IMG/VR virus record: IMGVR_UViG_3300011445_000032
Coordinates: 1-46,126 of that record
Reading direction: 5' to 3' (one strand)
Length of the DNA stretch: 46,126 nt
From: a virus
The notes beneath the pieces were generated by a model that saw nothing but the letters and a program-made list of their open reading frames with translations, ran no database searches and had not been told where the DNA came from. Shown piece after piece: positions 39,483 through 46,126 of the stretch. The number at the start of each line of letters is the position of its first letter. Positions within the stretch are counted from its first letter, which is position 1. Made by a program: the position numbers and the translations under genes.

Positions 39483-39782
39483 ATGGCCGCCGGCACCCTC
39501 GAGCTCTGGATGTATCCGCGCGACCGCGGCACCTGCAAAGGGCCGACGTGTGGCGCGCCGATCATCTGGCGCAAGACCACCGATGAGCGCGCCGTCCCGT
39601 TCAACGTCGACCCTGATGTGATCGAGCGACGCCGATCGAGCAGCGGCCGGATGGTCGAGATCGTAGCGACCGACGACATGCATCACCGCACCTGCCCCGA
39701 CGTCGACCTGTTCCGGCAGGACCGTCAGGCCGCCGCGGCCGCGAAGAAGGCGCCCGCCGCGCCGGCGCTGCCCTTGGAGTAA
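39483..39782 (+). CDS. Small zinc-binding protein
   Basis: A 99-aa protein with WMYPRDRGTCKGPTCGAPII and a second cysteine in MHHRTCPDVDLF: Cys and His residues spaced to bind zinc, followed by an alanine and lysine tail. Similar CKGPTCGA proteins occur in many phages. It starts five bases after the previous gene. Confidence 0.5.
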   Translation: MAAGTLELWMYPRDRGTCKGPTCGAPIIWRKTTDERAVPFNVDPDVIERRRSSSGRMVEIVATDDMHHRTCPDVDLFRQDRQAAAAAKKAPAAPALPLE

Positions 39783-39789
39783 CCCGCCA

Positions 39790-39963
39790 ATGTATCGCCT
39801 GACCATCACGCACGAAGAACAGCAGCCCGCGCCGGACCCGAAGCTTGAGACCGGTAAACGCACGCGTCGCCGGAAGCCCGTCACGCGGACGGCGATGTCC
39901 ATCGAACTGACCGAGGACGAATACAAGGCGGCACGCGTCGCGCTCATCGAGGCGCTGCGATGA
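39790..39963 (+). CDS. Tiny hypothetical protein
   Basis: A 57-aa protein, MYRLTITHEEQQPAPDPKLE onward, ending with SIELTEDEYKAARVALIEAL, an amphipathic helix with a strand before it. It overlaps the next gene by four bases (ATGA at 39960). Function unknown. Confidence 0.45.
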   Translation: MYRLTITHEEQQPAPDPKLETGKRTRRRKPVTRTAMSIELTEDEYKAARVALIEALR

Positions 39964-40394
39964 CGCAGGGCAGGGCAGGGCATATGACACCCGGCCAGAA
40001 TTCCATCGCCAGAGCGATCGATGCGATCGAAGAGGAACGCGCCAACCTCGCCGCGAGGCTCGCGACGGTGGAGCAACTCCTCGTGACGATGCGCGAGGCG
40101 TTCCACCTGCCGGCGCCGGCGACGAAATCCCGCTCGAAGGCCACGACGCCACGGCGCGCGAAGGACGATCCAGCCGACGGCCCGGCCTACGAGTCGAAGC
40201 ATGGCCTCGCGATTCAGACGGCGCTGCAGCCGGGGCCGATGACGCTGAAGGCCCTCGCCGCGGCGATCGGCGCGTCGCCCTACAAAACCAACAAACACGT
40301 CGCGGCGCTCGTCAGCGCGGGCGCGGTAGTGCGAACAGGGGCGACGAGCACCAGTCGGATCGCCCTGGCGCGCGCGCCGAAGGAGGCGCCTTGA
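39960..40394 (+). CDS. Helical protein with C-terminal winged-helix
   Basis: A 144-aa protein. Residues 10-50 form a coiled coil (IARAIDAIEEERANLAARLA), then a basic linker, then a winged-helix domain (GLAIQTALQPGPMTLKALAA AIGASPYKTNKHVAALVSAG). The stop (TGA 40392) is preceded by an AGGAGG and followed by a frame that continues for 43 codons. The domain suggests DNA binding. Confidence 0.55.
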   Translation: MTQGRAGHMTPGQNSIARAIDAIEEERANLAARLATVEQLLVTMREAFHLPAPATKSRSKATTPRRAKDDPADGPAYESKHGLAIQTALQPGPMTLKALAAAIGASPYKTNKHVAALVSAGAVVRTGATSTSRIALARAPKEAP

Positions 40395-40524
40395 CGACGC
40401 CGACCCCGAGCTGCTCGCGCGCATCGAACGCAGCGCGCCGCCTCCGGTGGTCGAGTACGAAACCGTGTGGCACGGCGGGGAAGGCCTGAGCAGCTATCAG
40501 CAGAAACAAGGAGCAAGCCGGTGA
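40393..40524 (+). CDS. Short coding frame without a normal start
   Basis: The frame reads DDADPELLARIERSAPPPVV then EYETVWHGGEGLSSYQQKQG and stops at 40522, overlapping the next GTG start (GTGA). It looks like real protein. But the last stop in frame is upstream at 40327, and between there and 40393 there is no ATG, GTG or TTG. It could be made by +1 frameshift from the upstream gene at CCT TGA (40389-40394), which has AGGAGG two bases before it, or there may be one base missing (TTG GAC GAC). Confidence 0.45.
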   Translation, partial: DDADPELLARIERSAPPPVVEYETVWHGGEGLSSYQQKQGASR

Positions 40525-41225
40525 CTAAAGAGATCGCCCACGTTAACGTCGTCGCGCTCACGCCGGCCGAGATGGTGCCAGCGCAGGCCTCGCTCGTAGC
40601 CTGGTGCGGCCGTAAGGTGCAGGCGCTCGAGGACGAGGTCGCCGAGCTGGAGCTCCATCACAAGCTCGCGACCGAGAACGGCTGGAGGACGAGCGTCGTC
40701 ACGGCATCGCTGAACCGGGCCGCGAAGCGCGTCACCTACTACGAGAACATGCGGGTCGCGCTGGAGGCGGGCTACCTAATGGTGCCGAATATGCCGGTAG
40801 ATGTGCTCGCCGTTCGTGTGAAGCGAGACGCACCAGTTCCGCAGCGACGGGACAGCCAGTGGGGCGGATTCGCCGCGCCGCCGCAAGCTGGGCTGCCGGC
40901 CGGCGAAGGCCGGTACGTGGATGACGCGCTGAAATACCAGGATCTCAGCCACGTCAACACGAAGGACGGCAAGCAGGTCCACGTCAGGGAGTATCTCGCC
41001 GACGAGTACGACGAGGGCGTCGACTTCCCGATCTCGCTGACAAAACCCGTCGTGCTCGACGCCGTCGCGCGGGCCATGGCGCTGAAGGTGTTCGACCGCA
41101 TCGGACGCGTGCAGAACGGCGGCGGCCGCGATCCGATCTATGTCGGGCAGCTGCTCGACCCGCGCGGCAACGGGCGAATGACGACGTTCTTTCTGGCGTG
41201 GTGGGTGGACACCACGAGCCTATGA
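40521..41225 (+). CDS. Conserved hypothetical phage protein
   Basis: A 234-aa protein with a coiled-coil N-terminal region (WCGRKVQALEDEVAELELHH), then RAAKRVTYYENMRVALEAGY, then a C-terminal beta domain (EYLADEYDEGVDFPISLTKP). Such proteins are found in many phage early regions with no known function. ATG-like start is GTG 40521, after AAGGAGC. Overlaps the short frame before and the next gene after. Confidence 0.55.
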   Translation: MTKEIAHVNVVALTPAEMVPAQASLVAWCGRKVQALEDEVAELELHHKLATENGWRTSVVTASLNRAAKRVTYYENMRVALEAGYLMVPNMPVDVLAVRVKRDAPVPQRRDSQWGGFAAPPQAGLPAGEGRYVDDALKYQDLSHVNTKDGKQVHVREYLADEYDEGVDFPISLTKPVVLDAVARAMALKVFDRIGRVQNGGGRDPIYVGQLLDPRGNGRMTTFFLAWWVDTTSL

Positions 41226-41422
41226 GCCGCGAGCGGGACTACCTCACCGTAACCACGATGGCCCGCGTCGGCGGATCGTTCGTGCAGGCGCTGGCGGACG
41301 CCTGGCGGATGGCCGATGACGAGAACCGCGCCCGGCTCGTGGCCGCGTTCCCGGAGGTGTGGGCGAAGTACGCCGCGATCGCCCAGCACCGCGCCGCTCG
41401 CTCGTTGGAGCAGGCCACATGA
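41222..41422 (+). CDS. Small hypothetical helical protein
   Basis: A 66-aa helical protein (TTMARVGGSFVQALADAWRM; ENRARLVAAFPEVWAKYAAI). No family recognised. Starts in ATGA overlap with the previous gene. Confidence 0.45.
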   Translation: MSRERDYLTVTTMARVGGSFVQALADAWRMADDENRARLVAAFPEVWAKYAAIAQHRAARSLEQAT

Positions 41423-41667
41423 CGCCAGTCTCGCCGACCGTCCTAGCTCCTGATGCTCGGCTCGTCGTCTTCGCGAAGGACCAGCCGGAGTACCTGCCGT
41501 TGCCGGCACTGTGCTTTCCCGATGGTCGAGTGCTCACCGAATGGAGGCTGACTGAGGAGGAACGCGCTCGGCTCGTCGCGGGCGAAACGTTGCGCCTCTG
41601 GATGTGGACGTTCAATCAACCGCTGCAGCCGATCGCGCTTGAAGTGACATCGGAGGACGCACCGTGA
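41419..41667 (+). CDS. Small hypothetical protein
   Basis: An 82-aa protein with beta strands LVVFAKDQPEYLPLPALCFP and WRLTEEERARLVAGETLRLW. This layout is seen in other small phage proteins of unknown function. It overlaps both neighbours by four bases, including the nuclease gene, so it might be its partner. Confidence 0.45.
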   Translation: MTPVSPTVLAPDARLVVFAKDQPEYLPLPALCFPDGRVLTEWRLTEEERARLVAGETLRLWMWTFNQPLQPIALEVTSEDAP

Positions 41668-42305
41668 CGACCGCCGCGGCGACGCCTCTCCTGACGTTCG
41701 ACGCGCCGACCCACACGTACGCGCTCGACGGCGTCACCGTCCCGAGCGTTACGACGGTGCTCAAGGAGGCCGGCTACATTGACTTCTCGCGCATCCCGTC
41801 CGAGATCCTGGAACGGGCCCGCGACCGCGGCTCCGTCGTGCACCAGGCGCTCCACTACCTCAACGACGGCGACCTCGATCCCGACTCCGTTCGCGACGAT
41901 CTGCGCGGCTATGTCCAGGCAGGCATCGACTTCCGCCGGACCGCCGGCTTCACCGTCTACAGCTGCGAGCTGCGAGTGTGCTCGCCAACCTGGCGCGTCG
42001 CCGGAACGCTCGACCTGCTCGGCCGCTGGGCCGACGACACGCTGACGATCGCCGACTACAAGACGGGCTCGCCGGCCGACGTCGCCGCGGACCTCCAGCT
42101 CGCCGCGTACGCCGAGCTCGTGCGCGAGACCTACCCTGAGCTCGCCGACGAGCCGATTCGCCGGGTGTCGGTGCGCCTGACGAAGGACGGCGCGTTTCAC
42201 GTGGAACCCTACGACGACGACTCTTCGACCGACTGGTCGATCTTCCTCGCCGCGCTGACGACCGTGACCGAGGTCCGGCGCCGCAAGAACCGGAGGTGGG
42301 AGTGA
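41664..42305 (+). CDS. RecB-type PD-(D/E)xK nuclease
   Basis: A 213-aa exonuclease-like protein. Motifs: GSVVHQ (His 60), CELRV (Glu 102), GTLDLLG (Asp 117), IADYKTG (Asp 131, Lys 133) and QLAAYA (Gln 145), which together are the RecB/Cas4-type set. It starts MTTAAATPLLTFDAPTHTYA at GTG 41664. It likely acts with the 367-aa protein as a recombination pair, processing DNA ends. There is no Cas4 iron-sulphur cysteine cluster. Confidence 0.85.
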   Translation: MTTAAATPLLTFDAPTHTYALDGVTVPSVTTVLKEAGYIDFSRIPSEILERARDRGSVVHQALHYLNDGDLDPDSVRDDLRGYVQAGIDFRRTAGFTVYSCELRVCSPTWRVAGTLDLLGRWADDTLTIADYKTGSPADVAADLQLAAYAELVRETYPELADEPIRRVSVRLTKDGAFHVEPYDDDSSTDWSIFLAALTTVTEVRRRKNRRWE

Positions 42306-42967
42306 ACGCCACAGCAACCATCGACACGCGCCCGATCGAGAGCGACGTCCAGGTCGCCCTCGTCACGGCCCAGGGCCTCGCCGTCACCGATGCGCCCTCC
42401 TACGAGCTCGCCGGCCGCGAGCTGCTGGCCCTGGGCCAGTACGAGCGTAAGGTCACGCTCTGGTTCGAGCCGCTCAAGAAAGCGGCCCACCACGCCTGGA
42501 AGGTCCTGTGCGACCGCGAGCGCGACGTGCTCGCCCCCCTGCAACGCGAGATCACGCGCGTCAAGCGAGAGCGCGTCGTCTGGAAGGACGCCGAGGATCG
42601 CCGCCGGCGCGCCGAAGAGCAGCGCCTCGCCGAGGAGCAGCGCCGCCGCGCCCAGGAGCTAGCCGCACGCCAGGCCGCCGCCCTCGAATCACGCGGCCAG
42701 GTCGCCCGCGCCGAGGCCGTCCTCGAACGCGCGATCACCGCGCCGGCGCCGGCCGTCGTCCTCCCCGACAGCACGCCGAAGGTCGCCGGCATCAGTCAGC
42801 GCCAGGTGTGGAAGTGGCGCGTCGTCGACGAGGCCCTCGTCCCGCGCGATTACCTGAAGCTCGACGACACGAGGATCGGCGGCGTCGTGCGCGCGATGAA
42901 GAGCACGTGCGCCATCCCCGGGATCGAGGTCTACGCGGAGATGGACGAGAGCGTACGGCGGACGTAA
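42302..42967 (+). CDS. Coiled-coil phage protein next to the nuclease
   Basis: A 221-aa protein. It opens with beta-alpha (VQVALVTAQGLAVTDAPSYE), then helices YERKVTLWFEPLKKAAHHAW and an arginine-glutamate coiled coil (EQRLAEEQRRRAQELAARQA), then a C-terminal domain with WRVVDEALVPRDYLKLDDTR. Proteins like it are frequent beside annealase/exonuclease genes. The start is taken as GTG 42302, in GTGA overlap with the nuclease stop; GTG 42296 is also possible. Confidence 0.6.
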   Translation: MNATATIDTRPIESDVQVALVTAQGLAVTDAPSYELAGRELLALGQYERKVTLWFEPLKKAAHHAWKVLCDRERDVLAPLQREITRVKRERVVWKDAEDRRRRAEEQRLAEEQRRRAQELAARQAAALESRGQVARAEAVLERAITAPAPAVVLPDSTPKVAGISQRQVWKWRVVDEALVPRDYLKLDDTRIGGVVRAMKSTCAIPGIEVYAEMDESVRRT

Positions 42968-42983
42968 GGGGGGACTTACTCGT

Positions 42984-43784
42984 ATGCCCTGGGCTCGGCT
43001 CGACGACAACTTCCCGTACCACCCGAAGACGCTGCGGGCGATCGGTCTCGTCAAAGGCCGGGAGCGCCTGCAGCGCGTGTTAGGCCAATACGTCGCGGGT
43101 CTGTTGTATTGCAACAAGTACCTGACCGACGGGTTCATCCCCTCCGATGAAGTCACACTCATGCAAGGGGATGCGCTCGCCGAGACCCTCGTCCAGGTCG
43201 GGCTCTGGGAGCCTGTGGACGGCGGGTTCCAGATCCACGACTTCCACCACCACAACGACTCAGCCGACGACGTGAAGGCGCGTCGCGACGCCGATCGGGA
43301 GCGTAAACGGCTCGCCAGAGGCGGTGTCTCGTCCGACCGCCGTCCGACCGCCGTCCAGCCGCCGTCCAACCGGACGGCGAGCGGACAGACGCCGGACACT
43401 CGCCCGCGCGTAGGCGCGCCCGTAGGCCCGCGCGCGGGCACGCCCGCAGGCGTCCGTACCGTACCTGTACCAGGACTGAAGTCCAAAGATAAAAGCACCG
43501 CCTTCGGCGGACCGCGAGCTATCGGGCCTGTGAAAACCCTCGATCCGGCCGTGGACGCCGACCAGGCCTACCAGACGCGGATGGCCGAGGCGGAGGCGAA
43601 CTATAAGGTGATCCTCCGACTCGCGCACGAGGTGATCGGCTTCTTCGGCGTCGAGCCCGAGGCCGACATCACGGAAGCCATCAAGGAGCGCTGCGCCCAG
43701 GCGCGTATCACCTACAACAGCCGAGTGGTTCAGAAGGCCTACGACGCCGCGAAGCACTCGCGAGCAAAAGAGCACCTCGCATGA
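42984..43784 (+). CDS. Replication initiation-like protein carrying phased repeats in its DNA
   Basis: A 266-aa protein. Residues 1-110 form a winged-helix (PWARLDDNFPYHPKTLRAIG then LQRVLGQYVAGLLYCNKYLT), like the N-terminal domains of phage replisome organisers. Residues ~115-170 are a serine, proline and arginine linker. The C-terminal part is helical (VILRLAHEVIGFFGVEPEAD; KERCAQARITYNSRVVQKAY). The linker DNA holds the iteron array below, just as lambda ori lies within gene O. Start ATG 42984 after GGGGGGAC. Confidence 0.6.
   Translation: MPWARLDDNFPYHPKTLRAIGLVKGRERLQRVLGQYVAGLLYCNKYLTDGFIPSDEVTLMQGDALAETLVQVGLWEPVDGGFQIHDFHHHNDSADDVKARRDADRERKRLARGGVSSDRRPTAVQPPSNRTASGQTPDTRPRVGAPVGPRAGTPAGVRTVPVPGLKSKDKSTAFGGPRAIGPVKTLDPAVDADQAYQTRMAEAEANYKVILRLAHEVIGFFGVEPEADITEAIKERCAQARITYNSRVVQKAYDAAKHSRAKEHLA
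43331..43495. other. Candidate replication origin: helically phased iterons inside the replication gene
   Basis: GTCC at 43331, 43342, 43353 and 43364, exactly 11 bases apart, within 9-mers CCGCCGTCC (43337, 43348, 43359), then inverted GGAC at 43372, 43383 and 43394, also 11 apart. Next are CGTAGGC (43409, 43421), GTACC (43456, 43461, 43467), a GGACT-GA-AGTCC palindrome (43473-43484) and an A-rich stretch (43485-43495). An 11-base period is not a codon period, so it is not a protein repeat. Confidence 0.6.
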
Positions 43785-44062
43785 CGCAACCGACCCTCTT
43801 CCCCGGCGCCCCCGACACGATGCCCGTCACCGCGGCAGTCCCGGCCATCGAGCGCCCACGCCTGCGCCGCCAGTGCTACGCCGTGCTTGAGCGCCTGCGC
43901 CAGGGCGACGCCAGCAATCACGACCTGGCGGCGATCGCCCTGAAGTACACCGGCCGCCTCAGCGAGTGTCGCGAGGCCGGCTACGACATCCGCATCGTGT
44001 CCCGCGACCACGCCACCGGACGCGTCGTGTATCGCCTCGTCGAGCTGAAGGAGACCGCATGA
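43781..44062 (+). CDS. Small winged-helix-like protein
   Basis: A 93-aa protein with LRRQCYAVLERLRQGDASNH and AAIALKYTGRLSECREAGYD, an HTH-wing pattern that resembles small phage DNA-binding proteins with IRIVSRDHATGRVVYRLVE at the end. It follows the replication protein with ATGA overlap, perhaps as a replication helper or regulator. Confidence 0.55.
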   Translation: MTQPTLFPGAPDTMPVTAAVPAIERPRLRRQCYAVLERLRQGDASNHDLAAIALKYTGRLSECREAGYDIRIVSRDHATGRVVYRLVELKETA

Positions 44063-45000
44063 GAAAGCCGAAGAGCAAGCCGAACGGGAAAGACCACGAC
44101 GTCACGCCGCCACGCGGCAAGCAGAAGCCGCGATCGCACCGCGTGCGGCACCCGAAGGAGGCCGCCGCGCCGGATCAGTCAGTTTGCGAAAATGCGCAGA
44201 CTCCGAAACCTGAACCTGAGAACCCCGTCGCGCGCGCGGCCGCCATCCTCGAGGAGGAACGCCAGGCCGCCCCCGTCATCCGCGGCCTGAGCGACAGCGA
44301 GCGCGACGAGCTCCGAGCCGCGACTTCCGCGATCGAGGCCGCCGGCGCCGACCTGGCTCGCGCCACCAAGCGCCGCAAGGAAGCGCAGGTGGCCTTCGAT
44401 AAGGCCAACGCCGCGCTGGTGCAGCTGTCCATCCGGCTCGCCAACGGCACCAGCCAGCCCGGCTTGCCGTTCGACGCGGCCGAACACGCCGCCGATCGCG
44501 ACGCGATGCTCCAGGCCGACCGTGAGGCCAACACCCCGGCCCTCATCGAGCGCCTGAGGCGGGCCCGGTACCTCGTCACGCGCGAGCAGCTCGACGCGCT
44601 CGACCACACGGCGCGGCACCAGCTCGCCGAGTACGTGAAAAAGTGCGAGGCGGCGATTCTCGACGGCAGCGTGCTCAACGGCGTCGTGGTGCCGGCGCTC
44701 CTGGCGTCGATGCACGTCGCCGACGAGAAGCGGTTCGTCGATCCCGACGACCAGGTAGACCTGGCGCAGTACTGCACGCTCTGCGGCTGCATGCTGCGGT
44801 ACGTCGGCGTGGCGACGGAGAATTTCGAGGGCTGGCTCGAGCCGGGGATCCGCATCGGGTCCGACTGCGCCGGCGTCGACCTCGCCGAGGAGCGCACCAC
44901 CGCGGCCGCCGAGACCAGCGACGCGGTTGTCGGCGAAATTGCGCAGACCTCGGACGAACCCGAGACCGACGACGCGGCGCTCGAGGAGCAGCTCCACTGA
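44059..45000 (+). CDS. Hypothetical coiled-coil protein with cysteine motif
   Basis: A 313-aa protein: a basic N-terminus (SKPNGKDHDVTPPRGKQKPR), an acidic and alanine-rich coiled coil (RDELRAATSAIEAAGADLAR), then a region with AQYCTLCGCMLRYVGVATEN and SDCAGVDLAEE, four cysteines that may bind zinc. C-terminus is acidic. No family recognised. Start ATG 44059 in ATGA overlap with the previous gene. Confidence 0.5.
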   Translation: MRKPKSKPNGKDHDVTPPRGKQKPRSHRVRHPKEAAAPDQSVCENAQTPKPEPENPVARAAAILEEERQAAPVIRGLSDSERDELRAATSAIEAAGADLARATKRRKEAQVAFDKANAALVQLSIRLANGTSQPGLPFDAAEHAADRDAMLQADREANTPALIERLRRARYLVTREQLDALDHTARHQLAEYVKKCEAAILDGSVLNGVVVPALLASMHVADEKRFVDPDDQVDLAQYCTLCGCMLRYVGVATENFEGWLEPGIRIGSDCAGVDLAEERTTAAAETSDAVVGEIAQTSDEPETDDAALEEQLH

Positions 45001-45017
45001 ACGCCGGTCTCTTCCGC

Positions 45018-45623
45018 GTGCTCGCGATCGACCCAGGGCCAACACAGTCGGCCTACGTGGTCTATGAGCATGTTTGCGATTTGATGACGCGCCGCAACGT
45101 CTTGGCGCGACCACTCGTCGAGCACGCGAAGGCCGCGAACGATGTCGTCCTGACACGGATCTACCGCGCGATCGCGGAGAACCGCGTCCGCCACATGGCG
45201 GATCGCGTCCATCAGGTCGCGATCGAGAAGGTCGAGAGCTTCGGGATGCCCGTTGGCGAGGAAGTCTTCGAGACGGTGCATTGGGCGGGTCGCTTTGCCG
45301 AGGCCTGGACGACCGACAACCCCGTCGGCGTGGCTCGCGTGCCCCGGATGGAAGTCAAGATGCACCTGTGTCGATCCTCGCGTGCGAAGGATCCCAACAT
45401 CCGCCAGTCGCTGCTCGATCGCTTCGGGTCGCCAGGCACCATCAAGGCGCCCGGGAAGACGTACGGCGTGAGCGGTGATGTGTGGTCCGCCCTCGCCGTG
45501 GCAGTCACGGTCGCCGAAGGTGGGCACACCGAGCGCGGTCTCAGGGCCAGGCCGACACGCGCGCCGAAGCTGCTGGACGTCGACACGTTCGACGACCCCA
45601 AGCAGCCGTTGTTTCCAAGGTAA
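45018..45623 (+). CDS. RuvC-like Holliday junction resolvase
   Basis: Cuts branched DNA before packaging. The 201-aa protein has RuvC-fold acidic residues: Asp 5 in MLAIDPGPTQSAYV, Glu 70 in VAIEKVES, Asp 154 in GVSGDVWSALAVAV, plus KDPNIRQSLLDRFG, typical of phage resolvases. GTG 45018 gives the usual short start before IDPG, but no strong ribosome site is seen; CTG 44997, overlapping the upstream stop, is an alternative. Confidence 0.8.
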   Translation: MLAIDPGPTQSAYVVYEHVCDLMTRRNVLARPLVEHAKAANDVVLTRIYRAIAENRVRHMADRVHQVAIEKVESFGMPVGEEVFETVHWAGRFAEAWTTDNPVGVARVPRMEVKMHLCRSSRAKDPNIRQSLLDRFGSPGTIKAPGKTYGVSGDVWSALAVAVTVAEGGHTERGLRARPTRAPKLLDVDTFDDPKQPLFPR

Positions 45624-45629
45624 CGCGCA

Positions 45630-45821
45630 ATGGCCGACGAGCGCGACCACCTGCTCACCGTGCGTCAGGTCGCTGAACGCTGGAACACCGACGCGTCGAC
45701 CATTCGGCGGTACATCCGGAATGGCGTGCTCCACGTGGTGCGCGTCGGCCCGAGTAAGCTCCTGCGCATCCGCCTCAGCACGGTCCGCGAACAGGAAACG
45801 AGCGTAGGTAATCCCGGATAA
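45630..45821 (+). CDS. Small HTH (excisionase/MerR-like) protein
   Basis: A 63-aa protein, LLTVRQVAERWNTDASTIRR then YIRNGVLHVVRVGPSKLLRI, the HTH_17-type fold of excisionase and DNA-binding helper proteins. It may control late genes or excision. A 93-base gap with no recognised feature follows. Confidence 0.7.
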   Translation: MADERDHLLTVRQVAERWNTDASTIRRYIRNGVLHVVRVGPSKLLRIRLSTVREQETSVGNPG

Positions 45822-45914
45822 TCCATGACAATCGCATACATCCGGCAACAACCCCCTTGCGCCAGGTGCAGCCCAGCCCGACACTGAGCCCATGCGCCGC
45901 GTGCTGGTGGCTGT

Positions 45915-46126
45915 ATGCCTCAGCGCCTGCTCCCTGCCTGTCGCTCCTCTCGCTGCGCCGGCCGTGCCACCCATCGGGGCGGGCTCTGTGCTGCGCACTA
46001 CCGAGCCTATGAACAAGCCCGAGGCAGCGCATCGGAGCGTGGCTACGACAGAGACTGGCGCACGCGTCGGGCCGACTTCCTCGCTCGCCATCCCACCTGC
46101 TGCGAGTGCCCAGCGCCAGCCACCCA
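45915..46126 (+). CDS. HNH endonuclease, N-terminal part, cut by the window edge
   Basis: 70 codons visible: a zinc-ribbon start with Cys 9, Cys 14, Cys 25 and His 28 (LCAAHYRAYEQARGSASERG), then YDRDWRTRRADFLARHPTCC, the typical opening of phage HNH nucleases that act with terminase in packaging. The His-Asn-His core lies beyond the edge. Joining the window's two ends does not restore a core, so some sequence is missing. Confidence 0.75.
   Translation, partial: MPQRLLPACRSSRCAGRATHRGGLCAAHYRAYEQARGSASERGYDRDWRTRRADFLARHPTCCECPAPAT

Noticed and set aside
40391-40489. TTG-started 32-residue frame at 40391 as the gene after the winged-helix protein
   Set aside because: Well placed for the AGGAGG but the product is serine, arginine and cysteine rich shadow sequence; the +1 frame is the protein-like one.
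1-46126. Window as a closed circle, with the partial HNH gene at the right edge continuing into position 1
   Set aside because: Joining the ends in frame gives QSLVCACRFSGKERN after the HNH start, with no His-Asn-His core. Some sequence is missing, so closure cannot be claimed.

Overview
The window looks like an almost complete genome of a temperate tailed phage with a long non-contractile tail (siphovirus-like, HK97-type capsid), laid out in virion order from the terminase. No bacterial chromosomal gene is visible at either end. The right edge cuts an HNH endonuclease gene of the kind usually found just upstream of the small terminase gene, so the sequence is probably opened close to the packaging site, with a short piece missing. 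Base composition is very GC-rich throughout, with the third-position GC bias of a high-GC host. Several exported proteins have signal peptides ending in A-x-A-Q (25674-26129 and 34371-35021), and one is an outer-membrane beta-barrel, so the host is Gram-negative. An acidobacterial host is a guess from that style and is not shown by the sequence.

Layout. (1) 45-29414, plus strand, late genes: terminase small and large subunits, portal with an unusually long coiled-coil tail, prohead protease, a small ribbon-helix-helix protein, major capsid protein, head-tail joining and tail-completion proteins, tail tube, two tail-assembly genes, tape measure, repeated beta-rich tail proteins, a baseplate-hub-like protein, a block of small membrane proteins with a putative endolysin, then large tail-tip or fibre genes and repeat proteins. 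(2) 29433-29674: a candidate attP made of two pairs of GTGCCAC-type repeats. (3) 29979-35713, minus strand, a lysogeny block read from the repressor: CI/LexA-like repressor, outer-membrane beta-barrel, stand-alone HsdR-N-like nuclease, DNA methyltransferase fused to an Mrr-like nuclease domain, two small proteins and the tyrosine integrase. An HNH gene on the plus strand (29687-30181) overlaps the integrase tail. (4) 35714-35840: divergent control region with repeated TTAGTG half-sites and a strong promoter. (5) 35841-46126, plus strand, early genes: Cro-like protein, excisionase/AlpA-like protein, many tiny overlapping genes, a conserved DNA-metabolism protein, RecB-type nuclease, replication protein, RuvC-like resolvase, HTH protein and the partial HNH gene.

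How it fits together. The repressor/Cro switch chooses between rightward early transcription (recombination, replication, resolvase) and the leftward lysogeny operon. That operon would also supply a surface protein and DNA-modifying or DNA-cutting enzymes to the lysogen, as in lysogenic conversion and superinfection exclusion. Late genes follow the standard packaging, head, tail, lysis, fibre order.

The most noteworthy signals are: a helically phased iteron array inside the replication gene (43331-43495), resembling the lambda origin inside gene O; a near-textbook -1 frameshift site (TTTCCCG, a stop codon, then a GC stem-loop) joining two large tail genes at 23281-23327; the lysogeny-operon conversion/defence cassette; nested stem-loops before the capsid gene and the holin-like gene; and a leaderless cro-like gene. 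Domain assignments come from reading the translations by eye. No database search or folding program was run.
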